64,000 nt of DNA from Axinella damicornis (taxonomy: Eukaryota > Porifera > Demospongiae > Axinellida > Axinellidae): contig OZ007510.1 in the NCBI GenBank assembly GCA_963931865.1, forward strand, positions 14,922,111 through 14,986,110. Reading direction: 5' to 3'. This document shows, in pieces, positions 1-23,452 of this stretch. The notes beneath the pieces are model-generated. The model saw only the letters and a program-made list of their open reading frames with translations. It had not been told where the DNA came from and did no database searches. The translations under genes and the position numbers were made by a program. The stretch's first letter is position 1; the number at the start of each line of letters is the position of its first letter.

Positions 1-212
1 AAACTAGACATGCACACAGGGTAGCCTACAACACCTCCAGCACACATCACCTACTCAAGACATCAGCAACGTCAAGGAGAGCGCTGGACACAAATTAGGT
101 TATTTGGTTAAGAAGAGCCACTCCAGGAACGCTGGAGATGATTGGCCTGCACACTCTTCTCAATGAAGTCCATGGCAATACCACTGAGAAGTTGGGTTTG
201 AGCGTTACGTAC

Positions 213-2579
213 CTTAGTTACAAAGAGCAGCCTTCTCTCCAGCCGTTGTACTCTCTCTTCCTTGTTCCGTGACTCCTCCTAGGCAACACAGGGAGCACAA
301 AGACTCCATTTCAAAAGTAACCCGTGGTTGTTAATGGAGACGGAATCACAGCCAAGGGCTACCTGCTCTCCTGCCAGCTGTTTCCGAGCCTCACTGAGAG
401 CTTTGTTCAAGACAGCTGCGGACTCCTTTTCCAACTTGACTCTGCAGACAGGGAGAGATAACCATCATCCAAGTTGATCCACAATCGTGCAGTCTGTTCA
501 CCCATTCGAGTCCAATGAGAGAACCTTCACCATTGAATATTAGATAAAGTACCCCAGCTGCATAGAGTCAGCAGCGCATAATGAGGTAGCCTTCCTTCCG
601 CTTGCTACCTCATTATGCGCTCCTGATAGAGTATATGGCTCTCACAAAACCACCAAATAAGTATTTTCATAACATCCAGGTGTTCCCACAGAGAACAAGA
701 CAATATCTTTTTACCTTGTCTCCAACTCTCCTACTCTGGTCAGCAGCACTACCTCCCTACGCTGCAAGTCAGAGATGCGGTACTGGAGAGCTGGGGGGCT
801 GCACGGGAGGGAGAGGGAGGGGAGGAGGGGATTGAGGGTAAAGCACAGTCCTCATTCAGGTGGCATGCTCACGCTACCTTCCTCCACCCCCGAGCACCAG
901 GGACGTGCCTCTCCTGCCCTCTCTCAGCTCCTCGTTCTCAATCTCCAGCTGCACCAGCCGCCTCTCTTGCTCCTCATGCCTCCTGCACTGCTCCTGCAGC
1001 GACTGGACTTGGTAGCGGAGCAACTCAATGTTGTCACTCTTCTCCCTAGTGGGGTGTGGGGTGTGGGGTGTGTGGGTGTGGGGTGTGAGTGTGTGGGTGT
1101 GGGGTGTGCGAGTGTGGGGTGTGCAAGTGTGGGGTGTGTGGGTGTGGGGTGTGTGGGTGTGGGGTGTGTGGATGTGGGATGTGTGGATGTGGGGTGTGTG
1201 GTGTGTGGGTGTGTGTGAGGTGTGTGGGTGTGGGATGTGAGTGTGGGGTGTGTGAGTGTGGGGTGTGTGGGTGTGGGGTGTGTGGGAAGTGTACGCGTGA
1301 GCATGAGAGCAAGGTGCAGAATATATCCTTACTAATTAAGATGAAACAGAAGGGTCTTTCCTCTCCATCCAGACAGATGTGTCCTCCCCTCCCTACCTAT
1401 AGCTGTCTCCCCTCCTCATCTAGGTGTGTCCTCCCTACACTACCTCTGGAGGGGCGTGTCCCTCTCACCTCAGTGCTGTCCTACACTACCTCTGGAGGGG
1501 CGTGTCCCTCTCACCTCAGTGCTGTCCTACACTACCTCTGGAGGGGCGTGTCCCTCTCACCTCAGTGCTGTCCTACACTACCTCTGGAGGGGCGTGTCCC
1601 TCTCACCTCAGTGCTGTCCTACACTACCTCTGGAGGGGCGTGTCCCTCTCACCTCAGTGCTGTCCTACACTACCTCTGGAGGGGCGTGTCCCTCTCACCT
1701 CAGTGCTGTCCTACACTACCTCTGGAGGGGCGTGTCCCTCTCACCTCAGTGCTGTCCTACACTACCTCTGGAGGGACGTGTCCCTCTCACCTCAGTGCTG
1801 GTCCTACACTACCTCTGGAGGGGCGTGTCCCTCTCACCTCAGTGCTGTGTTCTCAGTGCAGACCATCTTGTGCTGCCTCTCCAGTTCATCATACTGCAGC
1901 ACCTTCGATCTGGCCACCTCCACAAAATGTGAGTCCTGCTTGAACTGACGCAGCTTGTGCTCCAAATCCTGTATAGGCGTGTGTGTGTATGTGTACGTGT
2001 GTGTATGTGCATATGTGTGTGTGTGCGTGTACATGTATGTGTATGCATGTGTGTGTGTGAGGGGTAATTGGGGACATACTGGACGGTGTCTATACCTGGG
2101 CATTAGCCTCAGCATGATGTAGTCTGCTCTCGACTGACTCCAGCTCCTGCACACGAGCCTTCAGCACCTCCACGGACCTGTGGTCAGGAGAAGTACCAAT
2201 CTGACAGTTAGTGATGAAATGGAGGCTACGTGTGTCGATATCTTGCACTGAGTCACACAATCAATTGATTGTGCCTACAACCAACCTGTCATAAGTCTTC
2301 TGAACCTCCCCCAGGCCGGCTGACCCCAGCTCGACCCTCTGCTGGAGCAGGGAGAGGTTTGTCTTAAGAAAGTTATTTTCACTGTAGAGGGTATTGGCAG
2401 TTGACTTGACCTAAGAGTGTCCATGTGTATGGCAGGGAGGGGGAGGAGGGAGGGACAGAGGGGGGGAGGGAGGGAGGGAGGAAAAGGGGAGGGGAGTGTG
2501 AATGTGTGTGTGTGTGTCTTGGGAGTTTGGAGGATGCAAGCACCAGGGAATACAGCTGACTAGGTGTTTGTGTGTGTGT

Positions 2580-2610
<31 letters not shown>

Positions 2611-4233
2611 GGGGGGTGAATGCATGAAGTTGGACAAGCAAGCACTCGGGGAATGTCTGTACATGTGGAAGTAGGCAGTGGTCTGTCATGCAGCTGTAAG
2701 TTAGAAAAGAGAGTACGATACCGAACAGTTCAGTCTCATTCCCACATGGCCACATGCTAGTATGGAATGAGACCGACAGGACAGCACACACTGACTTCAT
2801 TCAGTTGTTCACTGAGACTCCTTGCGTCTCTCTCAGAGGCAGCCGTGAGCTCACTGAGCTTTCTAGTTTTCTCGCTCAAGTCTTTCTCTGCTTTTGTCAA
2901 CTTGTTCTTCATGGCAACTGTCTCTTCTAGAAGGCTACACCTCTCCAGCTCCAACTGTGGGAGTGGGGTGTGTGAAGGGGTGTTGGTGTGTGATGGGGGT
3001 GTTGGTGTGTGATGGGTGTGGAGGGAAGAAGTGGAGGGTGTAGGAGGAATGTGAAGGTAATGACGTCATAAGACCGGAAGTGAAGTCATTGGCAGGATAG
3101 TGATAGAAAGGCGAGGATGTGTGGGCAGGGTGAGGGTGTGAGAGAACAGGGAATGATATCGATGTGTAGTGGAACGTGGAGATGTGAGGATGGACGTGGG
3201 AATGTGAGGGTGGATGTGGAGATATGTGAGGGGTGGATGTGGGGGACAGTGAATTGGAATTTAAGCTCTAGAGTGGAATCAATACCTGTGCAATTACTCA
3301 CTTCCAGGTCACATTCCATTATCAATTTCAGAAGCTTATACCATTGTGCATAATTCACACAATTTCATGATAATTACGCAATTCATTACGCATGCTCCCA
3401 CGTGTAAACATCAAATGTACATGCGTAAGATGGCAGGTGTTCACTAACTCGCCCAGTTGTGAAACTGATATGGAATTCCACTCTATATCGCCACCATCAC
3501 ACAGGTGCAAACCAGTTTCTGGACTATTCCAATTACAATGCCCAGGGTGGAGGGTGTGAGGGGTTGTGGGAGAAGTGAGGGGTGGGAGTGTGAGGGATGT
3601 GAGGGGTGGGAGTGAGGGATGTGAGGGGTGGGTGTGGGGATGTGAGGGCTAGATGTAGTCGTAAATACCCTCAGGCCGATGGTGTTTCCTACCAGGGTAG
3701 TGTAGGTGGCTGTACGTTAGCATTGTTGTTCAAGTGAACACAAAACAACAAACAAAACATGCAAACAAACAGGAACAGCAAGCCTGCCAGTTTGTCCCAC
3801 TACCATCTAGCTATTGATAGCTTGATCAAAGAGCTGGAGGGACAATGGCCTTGGATACACCACCTACCTTATGGAGTTGTTCCACCTGCTCCCCAAGACT
3901 TTCCCCCGCCTCCCTTTCCTCCCCCTCAATACGGGCGCGCTTGGCTGCACAATGCAAGCCAAGGACCTCTCCCTCGAGCTGCAAAATCCGGCTCCTTGCA
4001 TGAATCAGTTCAGCTGCTCCATGTGAGCTACGAGTCCATGATCGTGAGGTAGTACCACTTTCTATTCCTATAGGAGTGTATTTCAGACTGCCAGGTACTG
4101 TTGTGGGTGTGGTCAGAATGTCTGAGATATCAGCTTCTGCATCACTCTCAGAACCAGACAATCCCGCACTCTCTGGTAAGGATATGTCCCCTCGAGAAGC
4201 AGTCACACTGACATCTTCTCGTTGAACTTCCAT
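213..4233 (-). CDS. MAD1L1: MAD1L1, spindle assembly checkpoint coiled-coil protein (5' part, truncated by window edge)
   Basis: MAD1 scaffolds MAD2 at unattached kinetochores and nuclear pores. Nine coding exons were read on the minus strand: 3868-4233 (ATG at 4233), 2796-2954, 2286-2410, 2096-2177, 1838-1968, 878-1045, 715-798, 363-441 and 213-278. All have GT-AG borders and the phases add up to 420 residues. The product is almost entirely coiled coil. Segments align with human MAD1 in order: KRARIEGEE near the N-terminus, then DLEHKLRQFKQDSHFVE, LEIENEELRE, SDLQRREVVLLTRV and ERRLLFVTK. The MAD2-binding motif and C-terminal RWD domain lie beyond the left edge. Exons 1 and 2 join directly in phase, leaving the protein about 20 residues shorter than human there, so a small exon could be missing. 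No further exon was recognised at 1-212. The gene is head-to-head with the USP gene. Confidence 0.9.
1046..1290. repeat. GTGTGGG-rich microsatellite in MAD1L1 intron
   Basis: Degenerate tandem GTGTGGG/GTGGGGT repeat immediately upstream, in transcript sense, of the acceptor of exon 878-1045. On the transcribed strand it is C/A-rich and probably serves as the polypyrimidine-like tract. A similar GT-rich stretch and a run of about 22 G lie at 2565-2618 upstream of exon 2286-2410. Confidence 0.85.
1433..1855. repeat. 46-bp minisatellite, 9 copies, containing a MAD1L1 splice donor
   Basis: Nine near-identical 46-bp units lie in the MAD1L1 intron between exons 1838-1968 and 878-1045. On the transcribed strand each unit carries the last 11 exon bases plus the donor, ACAGCACTGAG|GTGAGAGGG. 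The true exon end at 1838 is the terminal copy. Since 46 is not a multiple of 3, open frames appear in all three phases but have no coding value. Confidence 0.95.
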
Positions 4234-4568
4234 CTTCAGATCTTGCTTGGTCCCGCCAAGTATAACAAAGAGCACGTGTTTCCACCTTACAACAGCCACA
4301 GCATGCAAAGGGTTAATTAATTAGTTCCCCCTTTCAAGTGGCAGGAATGTAAGGAATGTTGCAATCGTAGAAGTGTTGCTGAAATCGTGTCCGCCACTAC
4401 CGTCTCTATAGCTAAGTGAGGCTTTGTTTACGTAGCATACCACAGAGAAAACTGGAGGCTAAGCTAACTGCATTATTGAAGTAGAGACCGACGTGCAATT
4501 AGGACCAGCAGCGCTGCCAAATTTGTAGCTCTGTATAATCTTTGAGAGACATCGAGAGTAAAAGAGAA
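4234..4568. promoter_or_regulatory. Divergent promoter region MAD1L1 / USP31-like
   Basis: The 335 bp between the two opposed start codons must hold the promoters and 5' UTRs of both genes. No TATA box at a convincing distance was seen. The region contains TTAATTAATTAG (4312-4323) and short GC-richer patches. Assignment rests on gene orientation only. Confidence 0.6.
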
Positions 4569-17237
<12,669 letters not shown>

Positions 17238-17365
17238 CACTGATTTCTTACTTATAAGATTGTGTCCTCACCCTTTGCTCAATTTGATTGCAATTCAGAT
17301 TCCTTGGCCATATAATTATCTGCTTCACCCATTATAAGGGACCTGATTAGAATGTTTATGCGCAA

Positions 17366-17436
17366 GCACTGCTAGTGTAGTGGTATCATGCAAGATTCCC
17401 ATTCTTGCGACCCGGGTTCGATTCCCGGGCAGTGCA
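17366..17436 (+). tRNA. tRNA-Gly(CCC)
   Basis: Full cloverleaf. The acceptor GCACTGC pairs with GCAGTGC (17429-17435), with discriminator A at 17436. The D arm (box A) is TAGTGTAGTGG. The anticodon stem CAAGA/TCTTG encloses loop TTCCCAT with anticodon CCC. The T arm carries GGTTCGATTCC (box B). No intron. It lies 128 bp after the USP stop codon and is followed by T runs (CTTTTCTTTTTT) that can terminate RNA polymerase III. Confidence 0.96.
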
Positions 17437-17643
17437 CGCTTTTCTTTTTTCGATCTTTCTCCCTCCTCAAACATAGCCACGTTCCCATGGAGGCTCCCCC
17501 CTGTGCGCGCGGTGAAGGCATTGTTTTTTTTTGTTTGCCCTTTCCAGAGGGGAAAAGTACAAAACTTCTGGCAGCGAGAAGCTAGGGAACTGCATGACAA
17601 AATTTAATATATAAAACCGCGAGAAAAAAAAAAAAAAAAGGAA

Positions 17644-17716
17644 TGCCGAAACCCGGGATTGAACCAGGGACCTTTAGATCTTCAGTCTAACGCTCTCCCA
17701 ACTGAGCTATTTCGGC
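17644..17716 (-). tRNA. tRNA-Phe(GAA)
   Basis: Minus strand. The acceptor GCCGAAA pairs with TTTCGGC, discriminator A. Box A is TAGCTCAGTTGGGAGAGC. The anticodon loop CTGAAGA contains GAA and box B is GGTTCAATCCC. No intron. A run of 17 A on the plus strand (17622-17639) gives the oligo-T pol III terminator. It lies 69 bp from the EXOC7 stop codon. Confidence 0.96.
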
Positions 17717-17785
17717 GACGGGAAACTTATTGGGTAAATTCCTTTATGTACGGAAATTCACAACATTCATTTGTCCATTCGGTAT

Positions 17786-20700
17786 CTATACACCACCATC
17801 AAAGAATGATTGCAGTTTGCTCTCAAGCGCATCAGGAGAATACTTCAGGTATTTGTCCGGGTTCTTGGTAAAGTTCATCCTTGCGTGACTATGGACACAG
17901 AAAAAATAAACATGTAACTAGAAATGAAATGAAAATTACGTAGACAAAGAGGTACACGATTCGCATGCTAATGAGCACCATGCATGACTCACACTCTGTA
18001 GAATTCAGCATAACTCGGTGCAACTATCTCAACATTGTCACTGCGGATTCTGGCTCTCAGATGGGGGTCAGGGATGGACCACTGCTGCTGCACCCTGAAG
18101 AGTTCCTCAAGCTCGGTGTTGAATCCCTGGAGGAGAGAGGAGGAAGATGGAGGAGGAGGAGGAAGAGGGAGAGGAGAGAGGAGGAGGAAGAGGGAGGAGG
18201 AGAGAGGAGGAGGAAGAGGGAGGAGGAGGTGGAAGAGGGAGGAGGAGGGGGAGGAGAGAGGAGGAGGGGGAGGAGAGAGGAGGAGGAAGAGGGAGGAGGA
18301 GGGGGAGGAGGAAGAGGGACCAGACAAAACAATGACAGGAGAGGAGGAGCTACTCACTGGATGTGATTGTCATCCGCTCACCTTAAACTTGTCTTTGAGC
18401 GTCTGCTTGTTCTGTTTGCTGAGCTACACAGAACAACATGAAGCATCACACTAGCCTTGTTCCCAGGCACTCAGTACACCTGACAACAAGCTTAAGGCTA
18501 GCATAACACCAGCAAGTGCAGTTCTAAATGGATGGTCTTCGGTTCTTTACCTTGTCATGTCCAGAGACTACAAAACCCAGCCCCTGACCAAGGAAGCTCA
18601 TCAGCTTGGTGAACCTGCATAACAAAATTATCACTACAGAGTGACTGTGTGTATTAGAATCCATTCATCTGTCTTGCACATGTACCATATAGCAGAGGGT
18701 GAAAGCTCTCGTGTATGAACTTCACATTTCTCCATTCAAGCAACTAGAGCTTAAACCCACTATACGGTACCATTTTCTTCCCACTCACTTCCCCCTCGCT
18801 TTTCTCTCCTCTCCCCTTTCTCACCCTTTCTGGTATTCCCTCCCCTCGTGGCTGATAAGGTTGTTATAGTAGTCTTCAGCATTTTCAAACACGTTCTCCA
18901 GTAGATCAAACATGAAGTCATTGCTGCAGAGGGGAAGTCCCCACCTTTATACATTGTACCTGTAGCATCGCTGTGGGAAGTCCCTACAATTACAGAATCA
19001 GCACCACTGCTATGGAGGGGAAGTCGATCCCCACCTTATCATCAGCAAATAATTTTATTGCCTCATTTGGAAATAATTTTATCAATGACATCACCACGTT
19101 GAGCCGCACCCAGTGAATGCCTTATGGATGAAGTGGTAGTTGTTCATGAGGAAGAGGGCTTTCAGGAAGGGAGATTCGTAGCTCCGGGACTTGTTCTCCA
19201 AGTTCAGGCCAAGAGCGTCGAGCACACGCTCTAGAGAGGAAGATGAGAGGGTGGGGATGGGGGGGGGGGGGGGAGGGGGGGGGAGAGAGAGTGCAAGCTG
19301 AAGATTTAAGCTAAGAGAACAAGAGAAAGGCTCACACGTCTCATGCTAAACGCACTTATGTAGGTCCCGACCGCCTTCCTTCGATCTACGTCAGTTGAGC
19401 GACCAGAGAAGCTACCTGCAACAAGAACGGGTGCATTACCCATTAGTATTTTATTCCCTATAGCAGAAATTCATTACATACTTTGGCCAATTAACACATC
19501 ACCAACGATTCTTGAAAATTCAAGTAGCTGTTCGACAAACCACATAGTCTAATGTATGTGTGTGCATGTGTGTGTGCATGTGTGTGTGTGTGCATGTGTG
19601 AATGTGTAAGTGTGTATGTGTGCAAGTGTGTGTGTGAATGTGGGGAACATGGTGTGTAAACAAGAACATAATCACATGGAATGTTGGACTTTTCAGGATG
19701 GAATGAATACATTGGAATGGAATATGCCATATGGAACTCACACTGCTGGTGAGCTCATGCACTGTCCCGTCCTTTGGCAAATTAGACTGCTTCTCAGGGT
19801 CACCCTGTACACAGACAAGTACATCACACTACTTACTGAACTTACACAGCACGGGGAGAGGTGAGGGGTGAGGGGGAGGGGTGGGAGGTGAGGGGTGAGG
19901 GGGAGGGGTGGGGGATAGGGGGGAGGTGAGGGGTGAGGGGGAGGGGTGGGGGATAGGGGGGAGGTGAGGGGGAGGGGTGGAAGGATGGGGGATAGGGGGG
20001 AGGTGAGGGGGAGGGATGGAAGGATGGGGGATAGGGGAGGGGTGAGCGGTGGAAGGATGTGGGAGGTGGATCGGGAAGAGGTGAGGGGGTGAAAGGATGG
20101 GGGAGGGGGATTACACAGCATGGGGGTGGCGAGGGGGATGGATGGGATGGGATTGCACAATAGGAATGCCTCAGTTTGCATCACCGTACCCTAATGTAGT
20201 GTGTGTAATCCTCCAATGCTTTCATGTTCTGAAGAATAGAACAGCACAGTGCATTAAACCATTCACACTAGTGCATGAACAAGTCATTATGAAGTCATTA
20301 CGCAACATACCAGCCTCTCAAACAGTTGCAGGAGGTGGGGAAATCGCTCAAACTGCTCAAGTCCCTATGCAAATCACAACAGGAAGAATGGAACAATTGC
20401 ACAACTGCACAATGTTCCGGGCAACACCCACAGGTGACCGCTCCCACAGGTGACCACTCCCACCAGCTTTCTCCCTCACCACAGGGCAAGTGTGCTTCCC
20501 CCAATGTTTTAGGCTACAACTTGAAGCACATACAATGTAACCATGCAGAGAGGATATCGTGATAAACATCTGGGGGGATGGCTTGGTACCACGGTATGGA
20601 CTCTGGCTTTGGAGTCTGGCCCGGTAGGATGGTTGCTTGTGCTGCCTGTGTTGTACACACAAAGAGGATACTCGGATGGGCAATCTTACAGTGAGAATGG

Positions 20701-23413
20701 CCTTGTACTCGGGGAGGAGAGCCTGGACGTGTCTGATCAGGCGAAAACAGGAGACGACAATGGGGTAGTCATGGCGCGTGATACTCCTACGTGCCTGCTG
20801 GTAGAGGGTCTGAGTGCAGGGGAGGGAGGGAGGGAGGGAGGGAGGGAGGGAGGGAGGGAGGGAGGGAGGGAGGGAGGGAGGGAGGGAGGGAGGGTGGGAG
20901 GGAGGGAGGGAGGGAGGGAGGGAGGGAGGGAGGGAGGGAGGGAGGGAGGGAGGGAGGGTGGGAGGGAGGGAGGGAGGGAGGGAGGGAGGGTGGGAGGGAG
21001 GGAGGGAGGGAGGGAGGGAGGGAGGGAGGGAGGGAGGGAGGGAGGGAGGGAGGGAGGGAAGGAGGGAGGGAGGGAAGGGAGTAGCTGATCGAGGGAGAGA
21101 GAATCTAGAGGGGAGCAGTATGAGAGGGTGTGGGTGTGTCAGTACCTCTCCCTCTCTCATGAAGAATTCAATGGGTTGCTTGGTGAGATTGTCCAGCACA
21201 TGCTGGTGGTGTTGTGGCGGAATGATCTGCTCCATCAGCCGCACCTCACTCTGGGGAGAGAGATGTGTGTGGTATGTGTAGTGTGTGTGTGTGCGTGGGG
21301 GGGGGGGGGGGGGGGGGGGGGTGTGAAAGGAGAGATGATCATTTGGACATCTTGCAAACCACTTCAACCACTTCACACCTCCTCCCCATACCTGGATGAG
21401 TCTGAGGAAGACAGTGGCAGAAGCCAGGAAGGTGGAACATCCCTCCAGTTGCTCCTCCAGTGGCTCACCAATGAACGAGCTGCTGTGCCCAATCTGAGAG
21501 GCATGGGATGCTAGGGAAGAAGGGAGAGAGGGAGGTTGGAGGGAGGGACCGAGGTAGAGAGGGACAGAGGGATGGGGAGGAGAGAGAGGGAGGGAGAGAG
21601 GGAGGGAGGGGGGAGGGGGAGGGAGGGAGGGGAGGGGGAGGAGGGAGGGGAGGGGGAGGAGGGAGGGAGAGACAGAGGGAGGGAGGGAGGGGAGGGAGGG
21701 AGGGGGAGGAGAGGGAGGGAGAGATGGAGGGAGGGAGGGAGGGAGGGAGGGAGGGAGGGAGGGAGGGAGGGAGGGAGGGAGGGAGGGAGGGAGGGAGGGA
21801 GGGAGAGAGGGAGGGAGGGAGGGGGGAGGGAGGAGGGTAGGGAGGGAGGGAGGGAGGGAGGGAGGGAGGGAGGGAGGGAGGGAGGGAGGGAGGGAGGGGA
21901 GGGGGAGGGAGAGAGGGAGGGGAGGGGGAGGAAGGAGGGAAGGGGAGGGGGAGGGGGGAAGGAGGGGAAGGGGAGGGGGAAGGGGGAGGGAGGGGGAGGA
22001 GGGAGAGAGGGAGGGGGAGGGAGGGAGGGGAAGGGAGGGGGAGGGAGGGGGGAGGGAGGGGGGAGGGAGGGACGGAGGGTGGGAGGGACGGGGGAGGGAG
22101 GGACAGAGGGTGGGAGGGATAGAGGGAGGGGAGGAGAGGGAGGGAGGGAGGGACAGAGGCAGGGGAGGAGAGGGAGGGAGGGAGGGAGGGGTAGGAGGGT
22201 AGGAGGGGGAGGAGGAAGGGAGGGAAGGAGTGATGGAGGGGAGGGGAGGGGAGGGGAGGGGAGGAGGGAGAGAGGGAAGTAGGGAGGGATAGAGGGAGGG
22301 ACAGAAGGAGGGAGGGAGGAGAGAGGGAGGGGAGGAGGGAGGGAAGCAGAGAGCGGAGGGGGAGGGGGAGGAGGGAGAGAGGGAGGTAGGGAGGGACGGA
22401 GGGCAGGACAGAGGGGGGATGTATGGAGGGACAGAGGGAGGGAGGGGGAGGAGAGAGGGAGCGAGGGAACGAGAGAGGGAAGGATGGAGGAGGGAGGAGG
22501 GAGTGAGGGAGGGACAGAGAGAGGGTGGGAAGGAGAGAGGGAGGAAGGGAGGGAAGAGGGGGGGACATGATGTATATACACGTAGAGAGCCTGATGCAAG
22601 TCAAAGCAAACCTGATGCTCCCCTTCGCAGTGAGCCATAGGGACTGGATGGAGGGAGGAAGGGAGGGAGAGAGGGAGGGAGGAAGAGAGGAAGGGAGGGA
22701 GGGAGAGGGAGGAAGGGAGGGAGGTCAGTTCTGGATGGAGCAAACATTGCAGCAGCTGGGACTCACTCAGGTGCTCGTTTCGTGGGTCTCTTGGCTGGTG
22801 ACTGCCCATGACCTTTCAAGACTGCAAGTGAGAGCACATGCAAAAGCTTTCATCAAAGAGTATCTTATGGACACTGACGTATCAATCTGTGAGCACCGGC
22901 TAATCAGAGTGCACGTCTAGGAGTGCTGGTGTACTATAATGTACTTACATGCAGCAGCAAATGAACTTTTCTTTGGAATCTGAAGAACATAAATTCATGG
23001 TGACCAATGGTTCATGGTGACCAATGGTTCATGGTGACCAATGGTTCATGGTGACCAATGGTTCGTGCATACGTGTAGTTGAGAGCCGGAGGAGAGGGGT
23101 GTGTAAAGTCATGCATTTGAAGGCAGAAGAGACTTACACTGGAGGAGAGTAGGGAGGAGGACTGTGAGGTCTCCTTGAGGGAGTTGAGAGATCTACCAAG
23201 CTGGTTTGAACGGATTTGGGCATACACACTCATCACATCTGAATTGAGAAAGCAGAGAGACTGTAGACCTGCTCCTGTGGCCAGACGGTAGAGAGAGGCT
23301 TCTCACCTGTGTGGCTCTCTCCCGGCGCAGAGATCAGGTACTGGGCAATGGCCTTCAGGTCCATCACCACCTTGGCGGGAAGGTGGTCCAGCGTGGGCAG
23401 GTCTACAGATAAA

Positions 23414-23452
<39 letters not shown>

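Noticed and set aside
1089..1948. Long plus-strand frames (up to 284 codons) with a Thr-Ser-Gly-Gly-type repeat
   Set aside because: They run through a 46-bp minisatellite open in all three phases, antisense to well-supported MAD1L1 exons.
3086..3358. A 90-codon minus-strand frame as an additional MAD1L1 exon
   Set aside because: The neighbouring MAD1L1 exons join directly in phase, and this frame shows no similarity to MAD1.
21465..22809. Frames of up to 432 codons of Ser/Pro/Leu or Gly/Glu/Arg
   Set aside because: They are pure consequence of GGGA/CCCT composition. The real EXOC7 exons 22612-22643 and 22767-22821 overlap in other frames.
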